Source of the DNA: Prevotella sp. UBA2725
Lineage (GTDB): Bacteria > Bacteroidota > Bacteroidia > Bacteroidales > Bacteroidaceae
NCBI GenBank assembly: GCA_002353825.1
Contig: DEKJ01000028.1
Location: 155,793-169,635 of the forward strand
Reading direction: 5' to 3'
Length of the DNA stretch: 13,843 nucleotides
The position numbers were made by a program, and so were the translations under genes. The notes under the pieces were generated by a model. That model saw only the letters and a list, made by a program, of their open reading frames with translations. It made no database searches and was not told the DNA's origin. This document shows, in pieces, positions 1 through 7,673 of this stretch. Numbering within the stretch: position 1 is the stretch's first letter; every line of letters begins with the position of its first letter.

Positions 1-50
1 TTGTCCCTCTTACAGGGATTTTTCGTATCTTTGCACGAAAAAGGAGTGTT
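1..50 (+). promoter_or_regulatory. Promoter and ribosome binding site of the AAA ATPase gene
   Basis: A Bacteroidetes -7 box of the form TAnnTTTG (TATCTTTG) lies at 26-33. A TTG at 1-3 is a possible -33 element with a 22-bp spacer, slightly longer than usual, and the window edge may cut it. A purine-rich AAGGAG at 41-46 sits four bases before the ATG at 51. It is an unusually clear Shine-Dalgarno sequence for this phylum and supports that start codon. Confidence 0.6.
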
Positions 51-1226
51 ATGGTAGATCTAATTCTTTATCAGTATATGGACGAGATGCTTCGTCAGAC
101 TACAGAGAAGCATTTCAGATACCTCTATCAAGAGATTGAGTGGTCAGCAAGGATGATTGGCATCGTGGGACCGCGTGGTGTCGGAAAGTCAACCATGTTG
201 CTGCAGCATATCAAAAACCATCCCAATAGGAATAAAATGTTGTATGTCTCAGCCGACATCATATATTTTAACACGCACACACTTGTCGATCTTGCTGATG
301 AGTTGGTGAAAGATGGGGGAAATTACCTCTTTATCGATGAGGTACATAAATACAAGAACTGGAGCCAGGAACTGAAGCAGATCTATGACGTCCATCCGGA
401 TCTTCATGTTGTGTTTACAGGTTCGTCCATTCTCGATATCTATGAAGGATTGTCAGATCTCAGTCGCCGCGTATTGCTTTACCATCTACAAGGACTGTCG
501 TTCCGTGAGTTTCTGCTTATTCAGCACGAGATCGAAGCACCGGTGCTTACACTGAAAGATATTGTTGACAATAAAGCTGTCATCCCCGACGTGTCTCATC
601 CGCTTCCTCTCTTCCGCGAATATCTTGCCAAAGGTTATTATCCTTTTAGCAATGAGCCTGGCTTTGAGATACGTGTCAACCAGATGGTGCAACAGACAAT
701 AGAGTCGGATATCTCACAATATGCTGACCTCAAGCCTGCTACGGCAAGAAAGTTGAAACAACTACTGAGCGTTGTATCATCCCTTGCTCCGTACAAGCCT
801 AACTTCGATAATCTCTCAAAAGAAGTTGGAATAAGCAAGAATAATGTACCGGACTATCTAACCTACCTTGAGAAAGCAGGACTGTTAGGGTTGCTTCGCG
901 ACAATACGTCCGGCATGCGTTCCCTTGGCAAGATTGAGAAAGTATACGTCGACAACCCGAGCCTGATGACGGTTCTCTCCGGAGGAACACCTAACGTCGG
1001 CAATCTGCGCGAGACATTCTTCTATAACCAGACACGACTACGGAACAACGTCATGGCATCAAAAGAATCAGACTTCTTCATTGCTCCCTACACCTTCGAA
1101 GTAGGAGGGAAGGACAAAGGCAAACGGCAGATAGAAAATGTTGAAAATGGTATCATCGTCAAGGACGATATTGAGACGGGGCACGGCATCATTGTACCTT
1201 TATGGGCATTCGGCCTAAACTATTAA
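51..1226 (+). CDS. AAA ATPase of the DUF4143 type (ATP-binding protein)
   Basis: This 391-residue protein belongs to a large, poorly understood group of bacterial AAA+ ATPases. It has a Walker A motif GPRGVGKST at residues 40-48, a Walker B motif YLFIDEVHK at 92-100, and a sensor-like VFTGSS at 121-126. Residues of about 225-285 look like a winged helix (LSKEVGISKNNVPDYLTYLEKAGL). The C-terminal part has the family's FEVGGKDKGKRQ stretch at 349-360, which resembles a degenerate nuclease fold, and ends in PLWAFGLNY. Length and domain order are normal, so it appears intact. It has its own promoter, stands alone and converges on the porE-like gene. No signal peptide or membrane segment is visible, so it is probably cytoplasmic. 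The ATPase assignment is sure from motifs. Its cellular role is not known to me; members are often found near mobile or toxin-antitoxin genes. Confidence 0.92.
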   Translation: MVDLILYQYMDEMLRQTTEKHFRYLYQEIEWSARMIGIVGPRGVGKSTMLLQHIKNHPNRNKMLYVSADIIYFNTHTLVDLADELVKDGGNYLFIDEVHKYKNWSQELKQIYDVHPDLHVVFTGSSILDIYEGLSDLSRRVLLYHLQGLSFREFLLIQHEIEAPVLTLKDIVDNKAVIPDVSHPLPLFREYLAKGYYPFSNEPGFEIRVNQMVQQTIESDISQYADLKPATARKLKQLLSVVSSLAPYKPNFDNLSKEVGISKNNVPDYLTYLEKAGLLGLLRDNTSGMRSLGKIEKVYVDNPSLMTVLSGGTPNVGNLRETFFYNQTRLRNNVMASKESDFFIAPYTFEVGGKDKGKRQIENVENGIIVKDDIETGHGIIVPLWAFGLNY

Positions 1227-1235
1227 TTCATCCTT

Positions 1236-1323
1236 CCAACAACTGTAACAACATAAACAACCAAAACAACAAAGGATGTATAGATGAAGTTGTCAAAGTT
1301 GTGCCAGTTGTTAAAGTTGTTGG
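1236..1323. repeat. Imperfect inverted repeat of CAAC/GTTG units between convergent genes
   Basis: Arms at 1236-1252 (CCAACAACTGTAACAAC) and 1307-1323 pair at 16 of 17 positions. The intervening stretch also carries CAAC units on the left and GTTGT units on the right, so the whole could fold into a long interrupted hairpin. It lies between the 3' ends of two convergent genes, which fits a bidirectional stop or mRNA-end structure. No clean T tract follows on either strand, so a classic terminator is not shown. Simple-repeat expansion of an AAGTTGTT-like unit is the main alternative. Confidence 0.5.
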
Positions 1324-1343
1324 GGGCTTCTCTGCCTGCCGAA

Positions 1344-1416
1344 ATGTCGTGCTAAGTCGTGAAGAGTCGTTGCAGATCTCTACCATGTCGTGCTAAGTCG
1401 TGAAGAGTCGATGCAG
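1344..1416. repeat. Two 32-bp direct repeats, period 41
   Basis: Copies at 1344-1375 and 1385-1416 are identical except for one base (T at 1370, A at 1411) and are separated by 9 bp. A third partial echo (AGTCGTTGCG) lies at 1421-1430, abutting the stop codon of the porE-like gene. Each copy is internally made of GTCGT-type units. The repeats are noncoding and sit in the 3' region of the minus-strand operon. Confidence 0.85.
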
Positions 1417-1430
1417 GAAAAGTCGTTGCG

Positions 1431-3497
1431 CTATTCCACGATGATATACCCGTCGTCGTTGCTATTCGTGCTTGCCGGCTTCTTCGGCTTGGGCAGTTGC
1501 TTAAGCTTACCGTTCTTATCGAAGAGACCGTAGGTCGTACGGAGCACACTGAACTCAGTGCGGCGGTTAAGCTGGTTGCAGACCTCCTGCTTCTTCGGAT
1601 CCTTCAAAGCCTTGATGAACTGCTCCGTCAACACCTCGCCTTCTTTCAGCCACGGCAGACGTGCGGCGAGTTTTTTGTTCACCTTACGCGGCCGTTCCTT
1701 ACCATAGCCAACGGGCGTGAGGCGGTCGGCAGCAATGCCATGAGCAATGAGGTATTTGATAACCGACTCAGCACGTCGTTGCGACAAGCCTTTGTTGTAT
1801 GCGGCTGAACCGACATAATCGGTGTGTGCAGCGAGCTCAATGGTCACATTGGGATTGTCGTTGAGGATACCGATGAGCTGGTTAAGTGCTGTCTTCGAAC
1901 TGTCACGCAACGTCGCCTTATCAAAGTCGTAGAAGATATTATCGATGAGCACCGGTGCCGAGATATTGGCAAGGGCAAACTGCAAGGTCGTGTCGCGCGA
2001 CTCCTTCGGTGCCTTCAGCGCCTTCACCTCTTCCTTATGGTTGAGATAACCCTTGCAGGACGCGAGGAAGAGGTAGCTCACGCCGGGGTTCAGTGCCTTC
2101 GTGAACGAGCCGTCGCTGCGCACCGTGATCTTCTCATTCGTACCGTCATCGCCGACACAATAGACCTGCGCCTGCGGCAATTCATAGCCGTCCATCTCAT
2201 AGACCCAACCTTTGACCGTCTGTTCGATCTCCGGATTGACAAATGAATAAAGATGATCCCAACCTCGCATGTCACCACGGTTACTGGAGAAGAACCCACG
2301 GTTGTGGACGCCTTCGAACGTCATGCCAAAGTCATCACCCTGCGAGTTGAGCGGATAGCCGGGATGCGACAGTGTTACCTTCCCGTTCTTGTCGGCATGC
2401 GCAATGAAGATGTCGTAACCGCCAAGACCCGGATGGCCCGTACTGGAGAAATAAAGATCGCCATTGGGTCGGAACGTCGGGAATGCCTCGTCACCCTCTG
2501 TGTTGATGGGACTGCCGAGATTCTCCACACCGCCCAGGCCATGCGCCGTGATGCGCACGCGCCAGATGTCAAGGCCTCCTTTGCCACCCGGCATGTCGCT
2601 CGTGAAATAGAGCCATTCGCCATCGGGCGAGATGGCTGGATGGGCAAAACTCGAAAGCGTGTCTTTTGAAATCTCCACCGCCGTTGGTTTGCTCCAAGAA
2701 GCATCGGCCCGCGATGACTTCACGATCTTAGCGTATCGGGGTGACGATGGATCTGTGACACACTGCGTGAGATACATCTCGTGCCCGTCGGGCGTGAAGC
2801 AGCAGGCGCCCTCGTCGTAGGCTGTGTTGACACCCGTCACTGCCTCCGGCTTGCTCCACTTTCCCTTGTCGTCCTTGGACGAATGGAAGATGTCACCCGG
2901 CTTCATACCCGTGATGCCACTGAGGTCCTCTCCTTCCGCCTCCTTACGTGTCGACGTGAAGTAGATCTCATCTGCATTGTCGCCCAAGAGCGCCGGCGAA
3001 TAGTCTGCCCGGCGCCCGTTGAGAACATCCACGCGCTTTACGGTATAGCGACTGCCGAGCTGTTTGATCTCCGGAGCTTTCCGTGCGGCTTCCAAGCCCT
3101 CCTTCGCCTGAGCGTTGGTAGGCAGAGAGTCGAGCACATTTAGGTATTCCTTCACGGCACCTTTGTAGTCACCGTTCTTCATCAACAGACGGGCAAGTTC
3201 GATGTGATCCGTGATGCTATCCTCATGATAACGGATAGCGTTGCGGTAAGCCACAATAGCCTTGGCTGTCTGCAAGCTCTTGTCGTAGCAGTAGGCCATC
3301 TTGCGTGCTATTGTGCCCCGTGTCTTGCGTTCCTTCGGCTCCGTCTTCTGATAAGCCTGCTTAAAGTTGTCCGCGGCATCATAATACTCCCCCAAGGCAA
3401 GGTTCTTTTCACCCTGCTTCAGGTATTTGTCGGCGCCACAAGAAGTCAGCAGCAGAAGAGCGACAAAAAAGAGAATTATGTGCCGTGGAAAAGACAT
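1431..3497 (-). CDS. porE: PorE-like OmpA-family outer-membrane lipoprotein (TPR, PD40, carboxypeptidase-like, OmpA)
   Basis: A 688-residue lipoprotein with signal peptide and lipobox LTSC (lipidated Cys20). Domains in order: TPR-like helices at about 25-140; PD40/WD40-like propeller repeats at about 160-420 (for example SPDGEWLYFTSD near 290-301 and PNGDLYFSS near 344-352); a carboxypeptidase regulatory-like fold at about 425-510; and an OmpA C-terminal peptidoglycan-binding domain at about 518-655 with Asp560 in AAHTDYVGS and Arg575 in LSQRRAESV. The length and exact order match PorE (PG1058) of the type IX secretion system of Porphyromonas gingivalis, which anchors that machine to peptidoglycan. 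Many Bacteroidetes carry related paralogues, so porE is a likely but unproven name. It follows mrp after 3 bp and is probably cotranscribed. No other type IX genes are in the window. Confidence 0.85.
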   Translation of the reverse strand: MSFPRHIILFFVALLLLTSCGADKYLKQGEKNLALGEYYDAADNFKQAYQKTEPKERKTRGTIARKMAYCYDKSLQTAKAIVAYRNAIRYHEDSITDHIELARLLMKNGDYKGAVKEYLNVLDSLPTNAQAKEGLEAARKAPEIKQLGSRYTVKRVDVLNGRRADYSPALLGDNADEIYFTSTRKEAEGEDLSGITGMKPGDIFHSSKDDKGKWSKPEAVTGVNTAYDEGACCFTPDGHEMYLTQCVTDPSSPRYAKIVKSSRADASWSKPTAVEISKDTLSSFAHPAISPDGEWLYFTSDMPGGKGGLDIWRVRITAHGLGGVENLGSPINTEGDEAFPTFRPNGDLYFSSTGHPGLGGYDIFIAHADKNGKVTLSHPGYPLNSQGDDFGMTFEGVHNRGFFSSNRGDMRGWDHLYSFVNPEIEQTVKGWVYEMDGYELPQAQVYCVGDDGTNEKITVRSDGSFTKALNPGVSYLFLASCKGYLNHKEEVKALKAPKESRDTTLQFALANISAPVLIDNIFYDFDKATLRDSSKTALNQLIGILNDNPNVTIELAAHTDYVGSAAYNKGLSQRRAESVIKYLIAHGIAADRLTPVGYGKERPRKVNKKLAARLPWLKEGEVLTEQFIKALKDPKKQEVCNQLNRRTEFSVLRTTYGLFDKNGKLKQLPKPKKPASTNSNDDGYIIVE

Positions 3498-3500
3498 AGA

Positions 3501-4604
3501 TTATTGGTTATTGACCTTGATGATCTTTGTCTTCGGCAACTCCTTGTTACGGATATTGACACGCGTGACAACAGCCTGGGCGAGGTTGATGAATGCCTGG
3601 CCGGTCATGCTGTCAGCATCGAGTGCAGCAGGCTTGCCGGCATCACCACTATCACAGATACCCTGGACAAGCGGGATCTGAGCAAGCAATGGTACATTCA
3701 TCTCCTTGGCGAGATTCTTGCAGCCGTCCTTGCCGAAGATATAATATTTGTGGTCGGGCAGTTCCTTAGGCGTGAACCATGCCATGTTCTCCACGAGTCC
3801 GAGGATAGGAACATTGACCTTGTCGTTAGTATACATGTCGATACCCTTGCGCGCATCGGCAAGCGCCACCTTCTGCGGTGTCGATACGATGACGGCGCCC
3901 GTGATGGAGAGTGTCTGCAGGAGTGTGAGGTGGATATCACTCGTCCCAGGAGGCGTGTCGAGAATGAAATAGTCGAGATCACCCCAGTCGGCATCAGCAA
4001 TGAGCTGTTTCAGAGCTGCTGTCGCCATGCCGCCTCGCCACAAAGTTGCCGTATCGGGATTGACGAAGAAACCGATGGAGAGAAGCTTCACACCATATTT
4101 CTCTATCGGCTCAATGAGCTGACGTCCGTCTTTCTCCACGCCATAAGGACGCTCTTCCTCCACGCCGAACATCTTCGGCATCGAAGGACCGAAGATATCG
4201 GTATCGAGCAGACCAACCTTGTAACCTAATCGTGCCAGGGCGATGGCGAGGTTGGCGGAGACCGTGCTCTTACCTACACCACCCTTGCCGGAGCTGACGG
4301 CAATGATGTTCTTCACGTTCGGCAGAAGTTTGCCTACCTCCGGGCGCGGAGCACTCTTAAACTCAGTGCCGATAGTCACCTCGACCTCGTCGCCAAGCTT
4401 GTATTTCAACGTTGCTTCAGCCGACTTCACGGTCGACTTGATGAACGGATCGGTCTCACGGGGGAAGATGAGCGAGAAACTCACCTTGTTGCCATTGATG
4501 CGCATATTGTCAGCCACCATGTCACTCTCCACAAGGTTCTTCTTCGTGCCGGGATAGATGACCGTGGCAAGGATGTCACGTATCAGTTTCGGGTATAATG
4601 TCAT
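3501..4604 (-). CDS. mrp: Mrp/ApbC family iron-sulfur cluster carrier ATPase
   Basis: A 367-residue cytoplasmic P-loop ATPase that binds and hands Fe-S clusters to apoproteins. Residues of about 5-85 form the MIP18/DUF59 domain. The MinD/Mrp ATPase domain follows, with the deviant Walker A SSGKGGVGKST at 104-114, a switch I-like LLDTDIFGPSMP at 132-143, and switch II LDTPPGTSD at 215-223. The length is normal for the two-domain form. One point is odd: the CxxC pair that binds the cluster at the dimer interface in many Mrp proteins is absent. The matching stretch after VENMAWF (271-277) reads TPKELPDHKYYIFGKDG, with only a single Cys (Cys295). I recall the same replacement in other Bacteroidetes Mrp proteins, so it is probably lineage-typical rather than damage. 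It is first in an operon with the porE-like gene. Confidence 0.94.
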   Translation of the reverse strand: MTLYPKLIRDILATVIYPGTKKNLVESDMVADNMRINGNKVSFSLIFPRETDPFIKSTVKSAEATLKYKLGDEVEVTIGTEFKSAPRPEVGKLLPNVKNIIAVSSGKGGVGKSTVSANLAIALARLGYKVGLLDTDIFGPSMPKMFGVEEERPYGVEKDGRQLIEPIEKYGVKLLSIGFFVNPDTATLWRGGMATAALKQLIADADWGDLDYFILDTPPGTSDIHLTLLQTLSITGAVIVSTPQKVALADARKGIDMYTNDKVNVPILGLVENMAWFTPKELPDHKYYIFGKDGCKNLAKEMNVPLLAQIPLVQGICDSGDAGKPAALDADSMTGQAFINLAQAVVTRVNIRNKELPKTKIIKVNNQ

Positions 4605-4652
4605 AATCTGTTTTGTATTACTTACGTGTTATGTATTATTAATTAGGGTAGA

Positions 4653-4684
4653 CAAAAGTAAGCATTATCTCGTATAAATCCAAA
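4653..4684 (-). promoter_or_regulatory. Promoter of the mrp-porE operon
   Basis: Read on the minus strand, TACTTTTG at 4660-4653 matches the Bacteroidetes -7 box TAnnTTTG, and TTTG at 4684-4681 lies 20 bp upstream as the -33 element. Transcription would start near 4646, giving a leader of about 40 nt before the mrp ATG at 4604. Confidence 0.65.
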
Positions 4685-4697
4685 TAAAAACTAAATA

Positions 4698-4730
4698 TTT
4701 TAGATGTGGTAAGAATAATTAGTACCTTTG
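4698..4730 (+). promoter_or_regulatory. Promoter of the GH115-like gene
   Basis: TACCTTTG at 4723-4730 is an exact TAnnTTTG -7 box. The -33 region (TTTTAG around 4698-4703) is weak. The start codon is at 4757, leaving a leader of about 20 nt. This promoter diverges from that of mrp, with 62 bp between the two -7 boxes. Confidence 0.55.
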
Positions 4731-4756
4731 TGTGCAAGCGATAAACATATTTACCC

Positions 4757-6793
4757 ATGAAATTCCGAAATATACTATATACATTCGTCTTTACCTTCGC
4801 CGCACTTTGTGCTCAAGCCCGTCCTGCCGCTCTTTATCCGGGCAGCAGTGTGAGCTACACGGTGCAGAAGAAACATCGACCCGTCGTGGACAAGTCACTG
4901 CAACTGATGGCAAGCGACCTGAAAACTGACACGAAGAGGAATATCAAAGCCGACCTGCTCATCTTCCAGCTCGACATGGCATCGAACAAAGACATGAAGA
5001 CGCTCGGAGAGATGCAGGTACCCGTGATGGACATCATCGCCAAGAAAGACGCTTTCTGGATTGGCGTGCGTGGCACGAAGACGGTCATCGTCGGCAGCAA
5101 CGGGCGTGGCACGGCCTATGGCATCCTGCAGTTTGCCAAAGCTGGCAACCCACAAAACAAAGTGAAAGGCCTCACAGAGATTCCGTCGGTGGAATATCGT
5201 GGCATATCACTCGAAGGGTCACATAAGACCAATTACCACCAGCTCTTTGAGAACATGCTTCGCCGGCGCATCAACTTCCTCTGCGAAGGCTGGGACAGCG
5301 GCGACGTGCCCGACCATTTTGTCCACAGTCTGCGCCAGAAGGCTGACTCTTTCGGCATTCTCCTTGCCACCCCTCACGGCTCCCATGGTTTGCGCCTGCA
5401 AAGTCTAAAAAAGAGCATGAACGTCAATATTGGTTGGGCTGACGACAACTATGGATATATCGCGCCCGTCGATGATGGCAGCGACAACGGTGTCGTCTAT
5501 CATCTCGCCTATGCCGGTAAGCCGCACAGTTATCTCTGGCTCTGCACCACGCAGCCCGGGCTCATCGCCAACGAACTGCAGACAGCCTACCGCAAAGGTG
5601 CCGACCGCCTGTGGATGGCTGTGGTCTACAACCCCGATGTCGCCATTTATCAGCTCGACCTGATGATGGACTTGGCGTGGAATATCAAGTCGGTCAATCT
5701 ATCCAACACCCGGCAGCATCTGCGCGGCTGGCTCACAAAGCAGTTCAACTCCAGAGTTGCCAATGCGCTCGTAGAACCGCTCAGCCAGTATTTCCGCCTC
5801 ACAGACATCCGTAAGCCGGAGTTCATGGATTTCACCCAGCAGAAAGCGCCATCGAGACACAACAAGAATGGGGACGGAGGCATTGCCAACACCGACTTCA
5901 ACGCAGAAGAGTTTGACAATGAACTCGACCGTTATCTGAACAATTATTATCATGTATGTAAGCAGGTACGAGAAGCACGTCATTATGTCGCCGATGAAGA
6001 CAGCGACAAGTTCTTCACGCTCGTCGAATATCCTGTCTGTGCCTCGGCGCAGATGGCAGTGAAGATGCTTGAGTCGCAGGAGTCGCGCCTCATCGCCCGT
6101 CCCGTCAGTTTCCACCATGACAGTGAAGCCTTGGAATCGGCTGCTCGAAGCATCAAGGCCTATCGGAAGATACAGGAACTCACCTCTTTATATAATAACG
6201 CCATGGCACGCATGCGGCGACAGAGCACAATGGATGCGGCTCCTCAGGACCTTGCTGTCTTTGGCGCTCCACAACTCACCGACACACTGAGTGAGGCAGA
6301 ACTGCAACAGTATGGCAACTACACGCACAGTGACGCTGCGCTCGACAACGATAACAATATCGTCGGCACGGCAGCCCGTTACGCCATTGCCAGTCAGGAC
6401 ACGAGGACCATCGACCTTCTCGGCCGGTCTCTGAAAGCCGTGGAACTCAACCAAGGTGACTCGCTGACTTATCGGTTCACGTCAGGTACAGTCGGCGGTG
6501 TTCTTCGCCTATCTTTTGTTCCCACCCATGCCCTCGATGGTGGCAGTCTGCAGTGCAGCGTACGCATCGATAACAACACACCACGAATAGTTATCATCAC
6601 TAATGGTGAGCAAGGCGAGCAATGGGCCGATGACGTTCTGTGTGGCCAGGCCCTCGTCACGCTCCCCGTGTCTCTTGAGGCAGGCGCTCACACCCTCACG
6701 ATCAAGGCGCTCTCCGACCATGTCGTCTTCGACGAGTGGATGATCGACCGCGATGCCGACCGCCGGTTCTATGTATTCCCCGTACAGCCATAG
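4757..6793 (+). CDS. Secreted GH115-like protein with a shortened core
   Basis: A 678-residue exported protein with a signal peptide cleaved near AQA at 19-21. Landmarks of glycoside hydrolase family 115 (xylan alpha-glucuronidases) appear in order: the N-terminal domain with VGSNGRGTAYGIL at 112-124; PSVEYRGI at 143-150; WADDNYGYI at 227-235; the PHSYLWL region at 256-262; DLAWN at 305-309; the helical region with RKPEFMD at 352-358 and a VEYPVCAS motif at 423-430; and a beta-rich C-terminal domain at about 545-675 with FVPTHALDGG and LEAGAHTLTIKAL. Family members are usually about 800-1000 residues. Here only about 80 residues separate PSVEYRGI from WADDNYGYI, where the family has a much longer barrel section, and the usual Trp/His-rich segment before the C-terminal domain is also not recognisable. 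Activity on glucuronoxylan is therefore doubtful. Family membership is inferred from motifs alone. It appears to stand alone, with no other glycosidase adjacent. Confidence 0.8.
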   Translation: MKFRNILYTFVFTFAALCAQARPAALYPGSSVSYTVQKKHRPVVDKSLQLMASDLKTDTKRNIKADLLIFQLDMASNKDMKTLGEMQVPVMDIIAKKDAFWIGVRGTKTVIVGSNGRGTAYGILQFAKAGNPQNKVKGLTEIPSVEYRGISLEGSHKTNYHQLFENMLRRRINFLCEGWDSGDVPDHFVHSLRQKADSFGILLATPHGSHGLRLQSLKKSMNVNIGWADDNYGYIAPVDDGSDNGVVYHLAYAGKPHSYLWLCTTQPGLIANELQTAYRKGADRLWMAVVYNPDVAIYQLDLMMDLAWNIKSVNLSNTRQHLRGWLTKQFNSRVANALVEPLSQYFRLTDIRKPEFMDFTQQKAPSRHNKNGDGGIANTDFNAEEFDNELDRYLNNYYHVCKQVREARHYVADEDSDKFFTLVEYPVCASAQMAVKMLESQESRLIARPVSFHHDSEALESAARSIKAYRKIQELTSLYNNAMARMRRQSTMDAAPQDLAVFGAPQLTDTLSEAELQQYGNYTHSDAALDNDNNIVGTAARYAIASQDTRTIDLLGRSLKAVELNQGDSLTYRFTSGTVGGVLRLSFVPTHALDGGSLQCSVRIDNNTPRIVIITNGEQGEQWADDVLCGQALVTLPVSLEAGAHTLTIKALSDHVVFDEWMIDRDADRRFYVFPVQP

Positions 6794-6824
6794 GAGGCGG
6801 CAACGGTAACCAAAGCCTTGCGTC

Positions 6825-6894
6825 TCACTCCTCATTCCTCACCCCGAACTCCTATCTCCTAACTCCTAACTCCTAATTCCTATCTCCTAACTCC
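6825..6894. repeat. Heptanucleotide tandem array, ten imperfect copies
   Basis: On the minus strand, ten consecutive 7-bp units derived from GGAGTTA run from 6894 to 6825. Three units are exact GGAGTTA; the others carry one or two changes (GGAGATA, GGAATTA, GGAGTTC, GGGGTGA and so on). The array begins directly after the mntA stop codon (6895-6897, whose TGA resembles a unit end) and ends about 30 bp from the stop of the GH115-like gene, filling the gap between convergent genes. Confidence 0.9.
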
Positions 6895-7209
6895 TCACTT
6901 ATTGTAAAACACCTTTCCAGCCCTGTCGATATGCTCGCCTATGGGCGTTCCCCGCTTCTCCTCATAGTGCAACAGATCCACCTTGTAGAGCAGTCCGAGG
7001 TCGTCGATGTCGTTATAAATACGCAGCAGCTCCTCGTGGTCGATGTCCTCGCCCACCAATGCCAGGTCGATGTCAGAGCCCGTGCGGAAGTTGCCTTTCG
7101 CACGCGACCCGAAGAGTATCACCTTGCGCACTTTGGGATGCCGCCGGAACACCGAGCGCAGGTCGTTCATCGTCCAGTCGCTCAGTCCGAATTCATTCAG
7201 TGTGGTCAT
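6895..7209 (-). CDS. mntA: MntA-like nucleotidyltransferase antitoxin (MNT domain)
   Basis: A 104-residue minimal nucleotidyltransferase. The signature GSX10DXD is complete: GSRAKGNFRTGSDID from residue 34, with metal-binding Asp46 and Asp48, and a third acidic residue likely Asp78 in KVDLLHYE. In characterised type VII toxin-antitoxin systems MntA transfers AMP to a tyrosine of its HEPN partner and so silences it. The gene starts 21 bp after the stop of the HEPN gene, the classic two-gene arrangement. Its stop codon lies at the edge of the heptanucleotide array. Size and motifs are normal, so it appears functional. Confidence 0.92.
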   Translation of the reverse strand: MTTLNEFGLSDWTMNDLRSVFRRHPKVRKVILFGSRAKGNFRTGSDIDLALVGEDIDHEELLRIYNDIDDLGLLYKVDLLHYEEKRGTPIGEHIDRAGKVFYNK

Positions 7210-7230
7210 AGAAACATTGATAACAACATA

Positions 7231-7668
7231 TTACTCACCAAACTGTTGTTGCTGCGAAGCCAGCGTCTCGCTGAGTTTTTGCAGCAACGGCGTGTAGGTA
7301 TTGAAGATAAGCTCCACCACGCGCTGCGCATCCTGCTCGTCATAGGTATGCGACATCAGCGTCCGGTCTTTAGCCATCTGTCGCCAGGCATCGTGGTCGT
7401 CTATCAGTCCATCCGTGAAAGCTTCGCGCAAGGTGCCGTTAGGACCACGCATAAACTCATAACCCTTATACTCCAATAAGTCTTGCATAACCTTCCAAGC
7501 CAACTCGTAGGTGAACTCAAACCACTGTACCAGTCCGCTTTGCTCCAGTTCTGACAAGTCGGACGGGCAACGTCCCGAAAGCGTGACGCTCTCTAATTTC
7601 TTTAGTGCCTTCTTGAAACTATCATAACGCTGCAGCCAGCGCACATCTTTGTTCTCTGCCATAAACAT
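7231..7668 (-). CDS. hepT: HepT-like HEPN toxin (HI0074 / nucleotidyltransferase substrate-binding family)
   Basis: A 145-residue all-helical HEPN protein of the HI0074-like family. It carries the full RX4HXY motif RTLMSHTY at 102-109 (Arg102, His107, Tyr109), which in studied HepT toxins forms the RNase site and the tyrosine that MntA modifies. The family stretch FEFTYELAWKVMQDLLEYKG lies at 50-69. A start at 7668 gives MFMAENKD; the internal ATG at 7662 (MAENKD) is equally plausible, as neither has a strong Shine-Dalgarno sequence. It begins five bases after the stop of the methyltransferase remnant and precedes mntA, so all three are likely on one transcript. Confidence 0.92.
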   Translation of the reverse strand: MFMAENKDVRWLQRYDSFKKALKKLESVTLSGRCPSDLSELEQSGLVQWFEFTYELAWKVMQDLLEYKGYEFMRGPNGTLREAFTDGLIDDHDAWRQMAKDRTLMSHTYDEQDAQRVVELIFNTYTPLLQKLSETLASQQQQFGE

Positions 7669-7673
7669 TCTAA

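Noticed and set aside
1202..1396. Short plus-strand frame over the end of the AAA gene and the repeats
   Set aside because: It starts inside the AAA gene and its sequence is only translated CAAC/GTTG and GTCGT repeats.
1344..1416. Possible CRISPR array
   Set aside because: There are only two repeats, the 9-bp gap is far too short for a spacer, the repeat is not CRISPR-like and no cas gene is present.
3204..4229. Plus-strand open frame of 341 codons opposite the porE-like and mrp genes
   Set aside because: It lies fully antisense to two genes with clear families, has no recognisable domain, and its composition looks like a reverse-frame shadow.
6825..6894. Possible origin iterons
   Set aside because: The 7-bp units are degenerate and there is no replication initiator gene or DnaA box context nearby.
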